DNA of 32,183 nt from JAAYYM01 sp035271065. Lineage in GTDB: Bacteria; Bacillota; Clostridia; Lachnospirales; Lachnospiraceae. Positions within the stretch are counted from its first letter, which is position 1, and the number at the start of each line of letters is the position of its first letter. Positions 8,552 through 16,828 of this stretch are shown here, in pieces. A program made the position numbers and the translations under genes. The stretch spans positions 1 through 32,183 of the forward strand of contig DATESB010000238.1 of NCBI GenBank assembly GCA_035271065.1, in the 5' to 3' direction. The notes under the pieces were generated by a model that saw nothing but the letters and a program-made list of their open reading frames with translations, did no database searches and was not told where the DNA came from.

Positions 8552-10464
8552 TTGATTCCCTCCTCGGTTTCTTCTTCCCCAATTTCATCACTATTATCTG
8601 CCCCGATACTCATTGCCCTGTCAATTGCCACGGCAAGCCTCTGATCTTTTCGTTCCACATTTAATTGAGTTGCTCTCTTACACACCTCTTCTGTTCGCTT
8701 AGACAACATATTCACAGTTGGCTCTAAAACCCCTCCCACATCACGATTCTCTTCTTGATTCTCGTATTCACCAATGTCATATAACTGCAACAAATAAGTC
8801 AGATAATCTGCATACAATAGCGTACTGTCATAATGTAATCGCAACTCTCCCTCCTTATAACACTCCAACGCCTCATCAACAAGTCCTATCTCTGCGTACA
8901 ACTGTGCCTGCTGGCAAAACTGTACCTCAGCTTCTTCCGCTGTTAATTGATTCTCACTCAATATCCGTTCTCCATACATGAGTGCTGCTTCCTCATAATG
9001 TCGTTTGTCCTGTCCCTGTTCCATTCCAAGTTGTCTGTTCACAGCAAACAATTGAAGATAATACTGATCCTCCAATTTTCTCAAAAACTCCTGTTCCCGC
9101 TCTTGCTCCTGTCCCTCTTCCTGCCTGTCGTCCAACCCTGCCGCCTTTGCCTGCAGCAGTTTAATCTCATGGAGTCCACCCTGAAGAAATGTTGACACCT
9201 TTAAAAGCGCCTGCATCTCCTCGTTTGTCATTCTATAAATTGAACAGAGTGTGAGCATCGTCTCCAATTGTTTCGGTGTTTGTTTCTGCTCATCAATATA
9301 GTTCATAAATTCCTCTAAATTCCTTTGCAATTCTGTATCCTCCTCATTAAATTCAGTTAAGTTGCTGCAAATCGTCTGATAAAACTGTACCTCCGGCACC
9401 ACATTTTCAGAAACACATTGAAAATACCGAAGTGCCTCCTGATAATCCCTCTGTTCGTGAAAGCAGGCATATCCCGCTCTGTAAAGCAGTTTATCAATAT
9501 TTTCACAATCATTTGCCGCATCGGTATCATGACCGAGATAATCATCCTGTGTTCCACCATTACCGGCATTCATACTATTAACATCACTTCCAATCGCTAA
9601 CAGCGCACACCACACACATATGAGCAAGACGGCAATTCCTATCCCTAACACCACCCGTGCCCCATACCCTTGTGACTTGCAATATTTATGTAAACCAATA
9701 CGTCCTTTCACCCCTCCCAATCTTTCCAACGCATGCACCAATTCTTCCGCACTCTGATATCTCAAATGTGGCTCTCTTTGCGTACACTTCATTAAAATTC
9801 TTCCCAGTGCATTCCTCCGTCTGCTCTTTTTCAAGTGTTCCGGTAAACATTCCGTCAAATACTGCAGCGTTTTACCGAGTCCATAGATATCCGTCCGTTC
9901 ATCAACCGCATGTAACGGACATCCGTTTTGGTCACCAAACTGCTCCGGTGCAGCATAACCATAGGAGCCATACGCTTTTTCTCTCTGAACGCCCTCTCGT
10001 AATTCTATGGCAATTCCGAAATCAATCAGCTTAATCTGTCCGTCCGGTTTACGCATAACATTGGAAGGTTTGACATCCTGATGAATCATCGGCGGTTGCA
10101 AATGATGCAGATACGACAACCCCTGTGCCAACTGAATGCCCCATTTTATCACGTCATCAAATGTATACCCACTGCATCCACTATGGATGCTCTTGATTGT
10201 TTCAAGCGTATCCCCTTCCACATATTCGCTCACCAAATACACCTTGCCACTATCTTCAAACACATCAATCACATACGGAAATAAAGCATAATCAAGCTGC
10301 TTCAAAAGAGCGGCCTCATTCCACGCTGCGCCCTCTGTTTCCTTAAGAGCCCACCTTTTTTCAAGCGCCACATCTTCTGTAAGATAAACGCTCCCCGCAG
10401 CGCCATGTCCGATTACCTGAATAACCCGATACCTGCCGCCAAGTATTCTGTTTTCATTTTGCAC
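8548..10464 (-). CDS. Transmembrane Ser/Thr protein kinase with extracytoplasmic helical (TPR-like) domain
   Basis: This is a Hanks-type kinase. With a GTG start at 10464 the protein has 638 residues. The kinase domain spans about 10-250: glycine loop GHGAAGSV (19-26), catalytic Lys41 in WALKE, catalytic loop HQDVKPSNV (Asp130), DFG (148-150) and APEQ (172-175). The canonical HRD is HQD, so it is not an RD kinase. A transmembrane helix (about 271-291) separates it from about 340 outward-facing residues, which look like degenerate TPR-type helical hairpins and include a Gln/Glu-rich stretch. There are no PASTA repeats, so it is not a PrkC/StkP orthologue. GTG 10464 has AAGGAGG upstream, with a long 13-base spacing. 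An ATG at 10557 would add about 31 cysteine-rich residues with no good ribosome binding site. The 3' end overlaps the next gene. No cognate PP2C phosphatase is in the window. Confidence 0.87.
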   Translation of the reverse strand: MQNENRILGGRYRVIQVIGHGAAGSVYLTEDVALEKRWALKETEGAAWNEAALLKQLDYALFPYVIDVFEDSGKVYLVSEYVEGDTLETIKSIHSGCSGYTFDDVIKWGIQLAQGLSYLHHLQPPMIHQDVKPSNVMRKPDGQIKLIDFGIAIELREGVQREKAYGSYGYAAPEQFGDQNGCPLHAVDERTDIYGLGKTLQYLTECLPEHLKKSRRRNALGRILMKCTQREPHLRYQSAEELVHALERLGGVKGRIGLHKYCKSQGYGARVVLGIGIAVLLICVWCALLAIGSDVNSMNAGNGGTQDDYLGHDTDAANDCENIDKLLYRAGYACFHEQRDYQEALRYFQCVSENVVPEVQFYQTICSNLTEFNEEDTELQRNLEEFMNYIDEQKQTPKQLETMLTLCSIYRMTNEEMQALLKVSTFLQGGLHEIKLLQAKAAGLDDRQEEGQEQEREQEFLRKLEDQYYLQLFAVNRQLGMEQGQDKRHYEEAALMYGERILSENQLTAEEAEVQFCQQAQLYAEIGLVDEALECYKEGELRLHYDSTLLYADYLTYLLQLYDIGEYENQEENRDVGGVLEPTVNMLSKRTEEVCKRATQLNVERKDQRLAVAIDRAMSIGADNSDEIGEEETEEGIN

Positions 10465-10600
10465 CGAATATACCTTGCCTCCTTTCTGACCGCAACAAAC
10501 AATCATTCCGAAGCAATCATCCGTATTTCGCACGCATCTCACAACGTACCCATACATCAATTCTTTGAATTTCGGCTGAATCGCCTAAAAGAAACTACAA

Positions 10601-10646
10601 AAAAATATGAATTAGATAACCTTATGGTATCCTAATTCATATTTTT
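10601..10646. terminator. Long AT-rich inverted repeat after rseP, probable terminator
   Basis: A 14-base arm (10601-10614) is the exact reverse complement of 10633-10646. The stem continues as GATA(A)CC / GGTATC with one bulged base on each side and a TTAT loop (10622-10625). Runs of A and T at the ends give U-tracts in both directions. It lies 50 bp past the rseP stop and ahead of the kinase gene. The only convergent use would be on the minus strand, since no plus-strand gene is present. Confidence 0.65.
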
Positions 10647-10652
10647 CGTCAA
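10624..10652 (-). promoter_or_regulatory. Possible promoter of the kinase/Ig-like cassette
   Basis: On the minus strand TTGACG (10652-10647) is followed by 17 bp and TACCAT (10629-10624). The -35 is close to consensus and the -10 matches at four of six positions. The -10 lies in the tip of the hairpin at 10601-10646, so promoter and terminator would overlap. The leader to the GTG start would be about 150 nt. This is a weak call, and about 230 bp (10465-10696) hold no other recognisable element. Confidence 0.35.
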
Positions 10653-10696
10653 GAAATATTTTACAGGAATTACAAGAATTGCAATTTGCCTATCTG

Positions 10697-11731
10697 TTAT
10701 TGAAATAGTCTCATAATATCGTTGTACATCACAAACACCATTAATATCATCAAGAGTGCAAGCCCTACAAAGTGCACCATGCCCTCTTTCTCCTGGCTGA
10801 TTGGTTTACGCCTGATTACTTCGATAAAAAGGAATACCAAACGTCCGCCATCAAGTGCCGGTATCGGCAGCAAATTCATAACACCTAGGTTTGCTGATAT
10901 CAGTATTGCAATATTTAACATCGAAAGAACAACTGCCGAAACTCCTGCCGGAGCAGCTTCCTCATATACATCACCAACCATCTGCGTGATGCCTACAGGC
11001 CCTGATACATCGTCCTTTGTAATCTTGCCTTCAAATATCATGCCAATGCTCTGAAGCGTTGATTTAATCCAAAACCGCACTTCATATGCACTGTATTGCA
11101 ACACCCTAAGCGGAGAACTATCTTTGACATACGCTCCACCGGAAAAGCCATAATAATATCTGTTATCCTCAGCATCAAAGAGCTGATTCATGGTTGTTGT
11201 ATACTTCTGTCCATCTCTTTCGTAGGTCACTTCCACCGACTCATTTTGGTGTAAAAAGGAATAGAGCGTTACCTCGCGGTATAACTTCACATTTTCATTT
11301 CCCATTTTCAAAATCTTGTCGTCGACCTGCAATCCTGCCTCTTGCGCAGGATATCCGTCCATGACACTTCTGAGAATGGGTTCATCATATCCGGATGCCC
11401 CAACCACAAACAATGCCATAATAAATGCAAGAATAAAGTTGAAAATCGGACCGGCTGCAATCACTGCAATCCTTGCCCATACACTTGCCTTTAAAAAGGA
11501 ACTTTCCTCCGCCTTCTCAGGGTCCTCATCATCAAAAATACAGGCCCCGCCAAACGGAATGACCTTAATGGAATACTTTGTTTCATTCTTGGTAAAGCCA
11601 ATCAAAGTCGGACCAAACCCAATGGAAAATTCCTTAACTGCTATTCCATTCATCTTTGCCAACAGAAAGTGTCCCAGTTCATGTACAATGACAATGATAC
11701 AGAACATAATAATTGCGATTGCTATTTTCAA
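10697..11731 (-). CDS. rseP: Site-2 intramembrane zinc metalloprotease RseP (M50 family)
   Basis: RseP/RasP cleaves membrane-embedded substrates such as anti-sigma factors and signal peptide remnants. The 344-residue protein has the zinc motif HELGH (17-21) in the first membrane helix, the second M50 helix near 85-110, a PDZ domain at about 112-190, and NLLPIPALDGG (286-296), whose Asp294 completes the zinc site. A last helix lies near 318-336. It begins with TTG directly after the dxr TAA (zero-base gap), with AGGTGG six bases upstream, so it depends on the dxr ribosome binding region and is probably coupled to it. It closes the pyrH-frr-uppS-cdsA-dxr-rseP series and is followed by a strong hairpin. 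Confidence 0.96.
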   Translation of the reverse strand: MKIAIAIIMFCIIVIVHELGHFLLAKMNGIAVKEFSIGFGPTLIGFTKNETKYSIKVIPFGGACIFDDEDPEKAEESSFLKASVWARIAVIAAGPIFNFILAFIMALFVVGASGYDEPILRSVMDGYPAQEAGLQVDDKILKMGNENVKLYREVTLYSFLHQNESVEVTYERDGQKYTTTMNQLFDAEDNRYYYGFSGGAYVKDSSPLRVLQYSAYEVRFWIKSTLQSIGMIFEGKITKDDVSGPVGITQMVGDVYEEAAPAGVSAVVLSMLNIAILISANLGVMNLLPIPALDGGRLVFLFIEVIRRKPISQEKEGMVHFVGLALLMILMVFVMYNDIMRLFQ

Positions 11732-12877
11732 TTAATTCCACCTACTCTCAATCAATTCATAAGTTTCCGCTTCTGTCGCGAGAATCTCATCCACACTCGG
11801 CTCACTCATGCAATGATGTCTGCTCATTGCTTCTTCGATGATTTCCGGTATATTCAAGAATCCAATTCTTTTGTTCAGGAATAAACTAACTGCCTTTTCA
11901 TTTGCCGCATTATATACCGTCGGCATGGAACCACCTGCCGTAGCAGCATCATATGCCAACTGCAGCCCACGAAATGTCTTTGCATCCGGTTCTTCAAAGG
12001 TCATCTGTCCCAACTCAAAAAAGTTAACACGCTTGCCTGCAAGCGGCTTTCTCTCGGGATAATAAATTGCATATTGTATCGGAAGTTTCATATCCGGTGT
12101 GCCCAGTTGTGCCATAATGGCACCGTCTACATACTGCACCATGGAATGAATAATGCTCTGCGGATGAACCACAACCTGTATTCTGTCAAGACCTACTCCA
12201 AACAGCCACTTTGCTTCCATGACCTCAAGGCCTTTATTGACAAGTGTTGCCGAATCAATCGTAATCTTACGCCCCATCGACCAATTTGGGTGCTTCAGAG
12301 CATCTTCCACCTGCATCGTTGCAAGTTCTTCCCGACTCTTACCACGGAACGGTCCACCCGATGCTGTGAGCAATATCTTATCTGCCTGTGCCGGATTTTC
12401 TCCATGTAACGACTGAAAGATTGCACTATGCTCACTGTCAACCGGAAGAATTGGCACTCCGTGCTTTGCCGCTAAAGGCATAATAATATGTCCCGCAGTT
12501 ACTAATGTCTCTTTATTTGCCAGCGCAATCTGCTTACCTGCCTCAATTGCTGCAATCGTTGGACGAATTCCAATCATACCAACAATTGCCGTCACTAACA
12601 TATCAACTTCATCCAGTACGGAAACTGCAAGCATACCTTCCATTCCGGCATACACCTTTACAGGCAAATCCGCAACATTGTCACGCAATGTCTTTGCCGC
12701 TGCTTCATCCCAAACTGCCACAACCTTCGGAGCAAATTCACGAATTTGTTCTTCCAAAAGTTTGATGTTACTGCCGGCTGCCAGCCCAACAATCTGAATA
12801 TCATCATTTTCTCGTGCTATCTCCAGGGTTTGCGTCCCGATAGAACCGGTTGAACCCAATACAGAAATCTTCTTCAT
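11732..12877 (-). CDS. dxr: 1-deoxy-D-xylulose-5-phosphate reductoisomerase
   Basis: Dxr (IspC) makes MEP from DXP with NADPH, the first committed step of the non-mevalonate isoprenoid pathway. The 381-residue protein starts MKKISVLGSTGSIG, with the dinucleotide-binding GSTGSIG at 8-14. The metal-site motif PVDSEHSAIFQ (acidic residues at about 147 and 149) and the segment NKGLEVMEAKWLF (about 214-226) are intact, as is HPQSIIHSMV. ATG 12877 has AAAGGATG at the right distance. An in-frame GTG at 12895 lacks a ribosome binding site and would add a nonconserved hexapeptide. It lies 25 bp after cdsA and abuts rseP. With IspG further down, it shows that two MEP-pathway steps flank the kinase cassette. 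Confidence 0.97.
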   Translation of the reverse strand: MKKISVLGSTGSIGTQTLEIARENDDIQIVGLAAGSNIKLLEEQIREFAPKVVAVWDEAAAKTLRDNVADLPVKVYAGMEGMLAVSVLDEVDMLVTAIVGMIGIRPTIAAIEAGKQIALANKETLVTAGHIIMPLAAKHGVPILPVDSEHSAIFQSLHGENPAQADKILLTASGGPFRGKSREELATMQVEDALKHPNWSMGRKITIDSATLVNKGLEVMEAKWLFGVGLDRIQVVVHPQSIIHSMVQYVDGAIMAQLGTPDMKLPIQYAIYYPERKPLAGKRVNFFELGQMTFEEPDAKTFRGLQLAYDAATAGGSMPTVYNAANEKAVSLFLNKRIGFLNIPEIIEEAMSRHHCMSEPSVDEILATEAETYELIESRWN

Positions 12878-12902
12878 CTGCTCATCCTTTATCACTGTAC
12901 CT

Positions 12903-13730
12903 CTATAATTGTACCATAATGATTGCCAGGAAATAAATCATCGGCGCTGTAAAGATAACGCTGTCAAAGCGGTCCAATATCCCACCATGCCCCGGTATGA
13001 TTTTCCCGTAATCCTTAATCTCATAATTTCGTTTAATGGCAGAAGCCGCCAAATCACCTATCTGTGCCACAATTGCACCAACCGCGCCAATCAGCACAAA
13101 CACCGGTACAATTGCCTGTTCCTGCATCACCTTTTCTACCAAGAAGAATGCAAATAAGCCTGCTACAATTGCTGCACCAACCACGCCGCCGATAGAACCT
13201 TCAACTGATTTGTGCGGGCTTAATTTCGGTGCCAGTTTATGCTTGCCAATCAGTACACCTACACAGTATGCACAAGTATCATTCATCCACGAACTGATAA
13301 AAATCAGCCAGACAATATACTCCCCATGCGGAAGCATTCTGGTCAGATAAATAAACGACATCAGAACCGGTGCATAAACAATCCCATAGAATGCCGCCAT
13401 CAACTGACGAGCATGGTATTTAGGAAACGTAAATACATACACAAACATCAAAGTAATCAAAAGCGTAATCAACGTCAATAAAAGATAGAGTTCATTTACC
13501 GGAGATACAAGAATGGCATAATAAACAACCACACCAATCAATCCAACTACTTCAAAAGCATTGATTTTCTTAGGTTCCTGTGTTGTCACACCGGTTGCCC
13601 TGTAGAATTCATACATTGCAATCAAGGAAATCACACAAAGTGCAGCCGCCAACACAATGCCACCCTTCATCATCAAACCCAGTGTCAATAGTACAATCAC
13701 AATCCCACTGATTAATCTCGTCCGGAACAT
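12903..13730 (-). CDS. cdsA: Phosphatidate cytidylyltransferase (CDP-diglyceride synthase)
   Basis: CdsA makes CDP-diacylglycerol from CTP and phosphatidic acid, the branch point for anionic phospholipids, in the cytoplasmic membrane. The 275-residue protein has about seven or eight hydrophobic segments and the family signature near its C-terminus (about 230-263), with SAIKR, KDYGKIIPGHGGILDRFDS and FTAP. I start it at ATG 13730, where GGGAGGAG lies about nine bases upstream and the sequence MFRTRLISG fits the family. The frame stays open to 13805, but that would overlap uppS and add nonconserved residues. It lies 25 bp after uppS, the usual neighbour. Confidence 0.95.
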   Translation of the reverse strand: MFRTRLISGIVIVLLTLGLMMKGGIVLAAALCVISLIAMYEFYRATGVTTQEPKKINAFEVVGLIGVVVYYAILVSPVNELYLLLTLITLLITLMFVYVFTFPKYHARQLMAAFYGIVYAPVLMSFIYLTRMLPHGEYIVWLIFISSWMNDTCAYCVGVLIGKHKLAPKLSPHKSVEGSIGGVVGAAIVAGLFAFFLVEKVMQEQAIVPVFVLIGAVGAIVAQIGDLAASAIKRNYEIKDYGKIIPGHGGILDRFDSVIFTAPMIYFLAIIMVQL

Positions 13731-13755
13731 ACTCCATCTCCTCCCGTTTATATCT

Positions 13756-14460
13756 CTATTCTCTAACCTCGCCAAACCTTCTGTCTCTACTATTATATAC
13801 CTCAATCGCCTTAATTAGTTCCTCTTTTGAAAAATCAGGCCAGTGCACATCTGCAAAATAGAACTCCGCGTACGCAAGCTGCCACAACAGAAAGTTCGAT
13901 ATTCTTTGCTCTCCGCTTGTCCGAATGAGCAAATCAGGATCAGGTAGTCCTGCCGTATCTAAATATCCTTCCAGACACTCTGCCGTAACCTTATCCTTTG
14001 ATATCTTTCCGTTTTCTCTGTCTTCTATCAGGTGATTAACCGCACGTAAAATTTCATCTTTACTTCCATAATTAAGCGCAATTTGAAAATGTAGTCCGTC
14101 ATTGTCCTTCGTTGCCTGTTCCAACTCCTCAATACGCTCTCTGATATCCGCATCCAATCCGGTTTTGTCTCCCAGTACTCTGACGCACATCCGGTTCTTG
14201 GCTGCTGTCTTGAGACAAGTCTTCATATAATTACGAAGCAACTTCATCAGTGCATCTACTTCTTCTTTTGGTCGGTTCCAGTTTTCAGTGGAAAATGCAT
14301 AAACCGTTAGATACTGCACGCCCATTTTATATGCTTCCTCGCATATCATTTCAACATTCTTACTGCCCTGCGCATGTCCGTAATTGCGTGGCATCCCCTT
14401 ACTCTTTGCCCAACGACCGTTACCGTCCAATATAATTGCGATGTGATTTGGAACATTCAT
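13756..14460 (-). CDS. uppS: Undecaprenyl diphosphate synthase (cis-prenyltransferase)
   Basis: UppS condenses isopentenyl diphosphate units onto farnesyl diphosphate to give undecaprenyl diphosphate, the lipid carrier for peptidoglycan and other surface polymers. The 234-residue length is normal. Key motifs are ILDGNGRWAK (catalytic Asp12), YAFSTENWNRP, ALNYG and RTSGEQRISNFLLWQ followed by AYAEFYF. The ATG at 14460 has GGGAG eight bases upstream. It lies between frr and cdsA, and an 83-bp gap with a stable hairpin separates it from frr. Its substrates come from the MEP pathway, which is represented nearby by dxr and ispG. Confidence 0.97.
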   Translation of the reverse strand: MNVPNHIAIILDGNGRWAKSKGMPRNYGHAQGSKNVEMICEEAYKMGVQYLTVYAFSTENWNRPKEEVDALMKLLRNYMKTCLKTAAKNRMCVRVLGDKTGLDADIRERIEELEQATKDNDGLHFQIALNYGSKDEILRAVNHLIEDRENGKISKDKVTAECLEGYLDTAGLPDPDLLIRTSGEQRISNFLLWQLAYAEFYFADVHWPDFSKEELIKAIEVYNSRDRRFGEVRE

Positions 14461-14490
14461 AATATAGACTCCCGTTTATCTCAAAATGAA

Positions 14491-14517
14491 GGGACACGAC
14501 TCACTCTGTCATGTCCC
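14491..14517 (-). terminator. Stable hairpin in the frr-uppS gap (terminator or attenuator)
   Basis: On the minus strand GGGACATGAC (14517-14508) pairs with GTCGTGTCCC (14500-14491), ten pairs with one G-T wobble and a 7-base loop. The sequence after it (TTCATTTT) is only moderately T-rich, so termination may be partial. It begins 27 bp after the frr stop and ends 30 bp before the uppS start. Confidence 0.5.
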
Positions 14518-14543
14518 CCTTTATTCACTTCAACTGTTCTGCT

Positions 14544-15095
14544 TTAAACCTTCAAGATATCCTGTGACTTTTCTTCTACTAACTTATCAATATCCTTAAT
14601 AAACTTATCCGTCAACTTTTGAAGCTGATCTTCAAGATCTTTCACTTCATCCTCAGAGATATCTGTCTTCGGCAATTTCTTAAATGCTTCATTACCGTCT
14701 CTTCTTGTATTTCTGATAGCAACCTTACTTGCCTCGCCCTTTTTCTTAACATCCTTAACCAAATCTTTTCTGCGTTCCTCGGTCAGTTCCGGAAATACCA
14801 GACGAATGGTCTGTCCGTCGTTGGTCGGATTAATGCCGATGTCTGATGTCTGGATAGCCTTCTCTATTTCTTTTAAGAGACTCTTCTCCCACGGTGCAAT
14901 CTGAATCAATCTCGGTTCCGGCACGGTAATATTACCTACCTGCTGTATCGGTGTCGGTGTTCCGTAATAATCTACTCTGACCTTGTCCAATACATGTGGA
15001 TTGGCACGTCCTGCTCTGATCGTTGCAAAATCTGCTTCCAGAAATTCATATGTTTTTTTCATTTTCGCATCATACTGTTCAATTCTCTCATTCAT
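14544..15095 (-). CDS. frr: Ribosome recycling factor
   Basis: RRF splits post-termination ribosomes together with EF-G, in the cytoplasm. The 183-residue product is the usual length. Typical features are the N-terminal helix ending with the strongly conserved IRAGRANP, then the domain II segment VDYYGTPTPIQQVGNITVPEPR and PWEKSLLKEIEKAI, and a charged helical C-terminus with RRDGNEAFKKL. The ATG at 15095 follows GGGAGG at about ten bases. It starts 15 bp after pyrH, the standard pairing in Firmicutes, and is followed by a hairpin that may lower transcription into uppS. Confidence 0.98.
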   Translation of the reverse strand: MNERIEQYDAKMKKTYEFLEADFATIRAGRANPHVLDKVRVDYYGTPTPIQQVGNITVPEPRLIQIAPWEKSLLKEIEKAIQTSDIGINPTNDGQTIRLVFPELTEERRKDLVKDVKKKGEASKVAIRNTRRDGNEAFKKLPKTDISEDEVKDLEDQLQKLTDKFIKDIDKLVEEKSQDILKV

Positions 15096-15110
15096 AAATC
15101 CACTACCTCC

Positions 15111-15806
15111 CTATACCGTAATTCGAGTTCCCGTAAATTGACCCTTCATGGTATTCACAATACTGTTATCCTCCGAAAGTCCAAACACAATCATTGGCAT
15201 CTTGTTCTCCATTGCCAGAATAGAGGCTGTCAAATCCACTACCTGTAACTGCTTGTCAATCACTTCCTGTATGGATACCTCATTGTACTTAACTGCCGCA
15301 GGGTTCGTTCTCGGATCAGAATCATAGACTCCGTCAACTGCCTTGGCAAGTAAAATGGCTTCTGCCTCTACCTCAACAGCCCGCAACACAACACCGGTGT
15401 CCGTTGAAAAATAAGGATGTCCGGTACCGCCTGCAAAGAACACAACCATACCACGTTCAAAATACTTCACTGCTCGGTCCTTTGAAAACAACTTCGTAAA
15501 TGCCCCACATTCAAACGGTGTTAAAATCTCTGTACTCATACCAACAGAGCGAAAAATCTCGGATACATAAATACAATTCATCACCGTTGCCAGCATTCCG
15601 ATTTGATCGGCCTTTGTTCTGTCGATATTCTCACTGGTACGTCCTCTCCAGAAATTACCGCCACCGATGACCACACCGATTTGTATACCTTCATCAACCA
15701 AAGTCTTGACCTGTTTTGCAACACCACGTACCGTTGCTTCATCAAATCCGGTCTTTTTATCTCCTGCCAGTGCTTCTCCGCTTAATTTCAATAATACTCT
15801 CTTCAT
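15111..15806 (-). CDS. pyrH: UMP kinase (uridylate kinase)
   Basis: PyrH phosphorylates UMP to UDP in pyrimidine nucleotide synthesis. It belongs to the amino-acid kinase fold, not the NMP kinase fold. The 231-residue protein starts MKRVLLKLSGEAL and contains VVIGGGNFWRGR (phosphate binding), DQIGMLATVMN, GGTGHPYFSTDT and KAVDGVYDSDP, all family hallmarks. I start it at ATG 15806. The frame stays open to 15863, but that extension would overlap the bactofilin gene and has no ribosome binding site. The site before 15806 is a modest AGGCGG. The upstream neighbour is a bactofilin gene, 22 bp away, where rpsB-tsf is common in other Firmicutes. Confidence 0.97.
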   Translation of the reverse strand: MKRVLLKLSGEALAGDKKTGFDEATVRGVAKQVKTLVDEGIQIGVVIGGGNFWRGRTSENIDRTKADQIGMLATVMNCIYVSEIFRSVGMSTEILTPFECGAFTKLFSKDRAVKYFERGMVVFFAGGTGHPYFSTDTGVVLRAVEVEAEAILLAKAVDGVYDSDPRTNPAAVKYNEVSIQEVIDKQLQVVDLTASILAMENKMPMIVFGLSEDNSIVNTMKGQFTGTRITV

Positions 15807-15828
15807 ACCAAAAACCGCCTGACTTATC

Positions 15829-16773
15829 TTATTTTTTTGCCTTAGAGTCTTTTTCATCCTCAAAGAAGTTTGTAGGACTCACATCTGCGTAGCACTGTGA
15901 ACACATACCTTCAATGACTGCACCGTTATTAATCTGAATAGATTTGCTCTTAATATTACCCATGATAATAGCGGTGGTATCCAAAATAACCGGACCCTGT
16001 ACATCAATATCACCCTTAATTGCACCTGCAAGAACTGCTGATGTAGCCTTGATATTTCCCTTTACAACTGTATTCTGTCCAATCTTCACGGAACCAAGAC
16101 TTGCTATCTCACCTGTAATCTTAGCAGCATCTGCAAATACCTCAGCTGCCTTTGAATCTCCATTAATAACACCTGTTATTACAAGTTTTCCTTTGATATC
16201 CAGATTACCCTGAATACTTCCTGTTACTTCCAGAGAACCTTCTGTCTTGATATCTCCCTTGACTTCCATGCCAAGTGTTATCACACCCGTCTCGTCCGTG
16301 GCTGCGCTTTCATTTGTAAATGTTGCTCTTTCCTCATCCATTATCCTTGTAACCTCCTGTTCGATGTACTCTGTCTCTTTTTCTTGTGTCTCTTCCAACT
16401 CTTCAATGAATTCTTCATGCTCCTCAAATACTGTTTCCTCTATGATTGCCGCAGGTTCTTCTATTGCAGGTTCTTCTACTGCGGTTTCCATAGATACTTC
16501 CGATTCTTTCTCCGTAAAAGTCTCTTCTGCGAATGCCTCTTCAATCACTTCTTCCTCCGGCATTGCTTCTGATGAAGTCTCAGCCGTCAGACTATCCAAA
16601 TCCATATGTTCAATGTTATTAAGCATCTCTTCAATGCTCGGCTCCGAAACATCATTGTCCTCAGTCAGTGTATCCACCATCTGTACATCATCTGCCACTT
16701 GGTTTTTGTCTTCCGGCATCAATTCATTCACTGCTTGTGATAAATCATCCTTAAAATCTTTGAAAAAACTCAT
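15829..16773 (-). CDS. Bactofilin-family polymer-forming protein with acidic N-terminal extension
   Basis: Bactofilins (DUF583) assemble into nucleotide-free filaments that scaffold cell-envelope enzymes, and some affect motility. The last half (about 160-290) shows the short-period beta-helix pattern with repeated G-x-I/L-x-G turns, for example GSIQGNLDIKGKLVITGVI and GAIKGDIDVQGPVI. The first 155 residues are unusual: highly acidic, rich in Glu and probably disordered, with EEPA repeats encoded by a 15-bp duplication. The end holds a CxxC pair (MCSQCYAD) and a Lys-rich tail. The ATG at 16773 has AAGGAGGAAGG close upstream. It lies 55 bp after a polysaccharide deacetylase gene and 22 bp before pyrH, a context that suits a role in wall assembly (inference). 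Confidence 0.9.
   Translation of the reverse strand: MSFFKDFKDDLSQAVNELMPEDKNQVADDVQMVDTLTEDNDVSEPSIEEMLNNIEHMDLDSLTAETSSEAMPEEEVIEEAFAEETFTEKESEVSMETAVEEPAIEEPAAIIEETVFEEHEEFIEELEETQEKETEYIEQEVTRIMDEERATFTNESAATDETGVITLGMEVKGDIKTEGSLEVTGSIQGNLDIKGKLVITGVINGDSKAAEVFADAAKITGEIASLGSVKIGQNTVVKGNIKATSAVLAGAIKGDIDVQGPVILDTTAIIMGNIKSKSIQINNGAVIEGMCSQCYADVSPTNFFEDEKDSKAKK
16451..16478. repeat. Short in-frame tandem duplication inside the bactofilin gene
   Basis: The 13-mer gcaggttcttcta occurs at 16451-16463 and again at 16466-16478, a 15-bp period. On the minus strand it encodes two consecutive EEPA units in the acidic N-terminal region. It is a candidate slippage site that could change the linker length by five residues. 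Confidence 0.7.
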
Positions 16774-16828
16774 TTTTTCCTTCCTCCTTCACTTTTATAG
16801 TATTTTTATGATTATCTCCTGTGTGTTT

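Noticed and set aside
16774..16828. Promoter in front of the bactofilin gene
   Set aside because: TATAAA-like sequences are present, but no -35 element fits at 16-18 bp. Read-through from the deacetylase gene is simpler.
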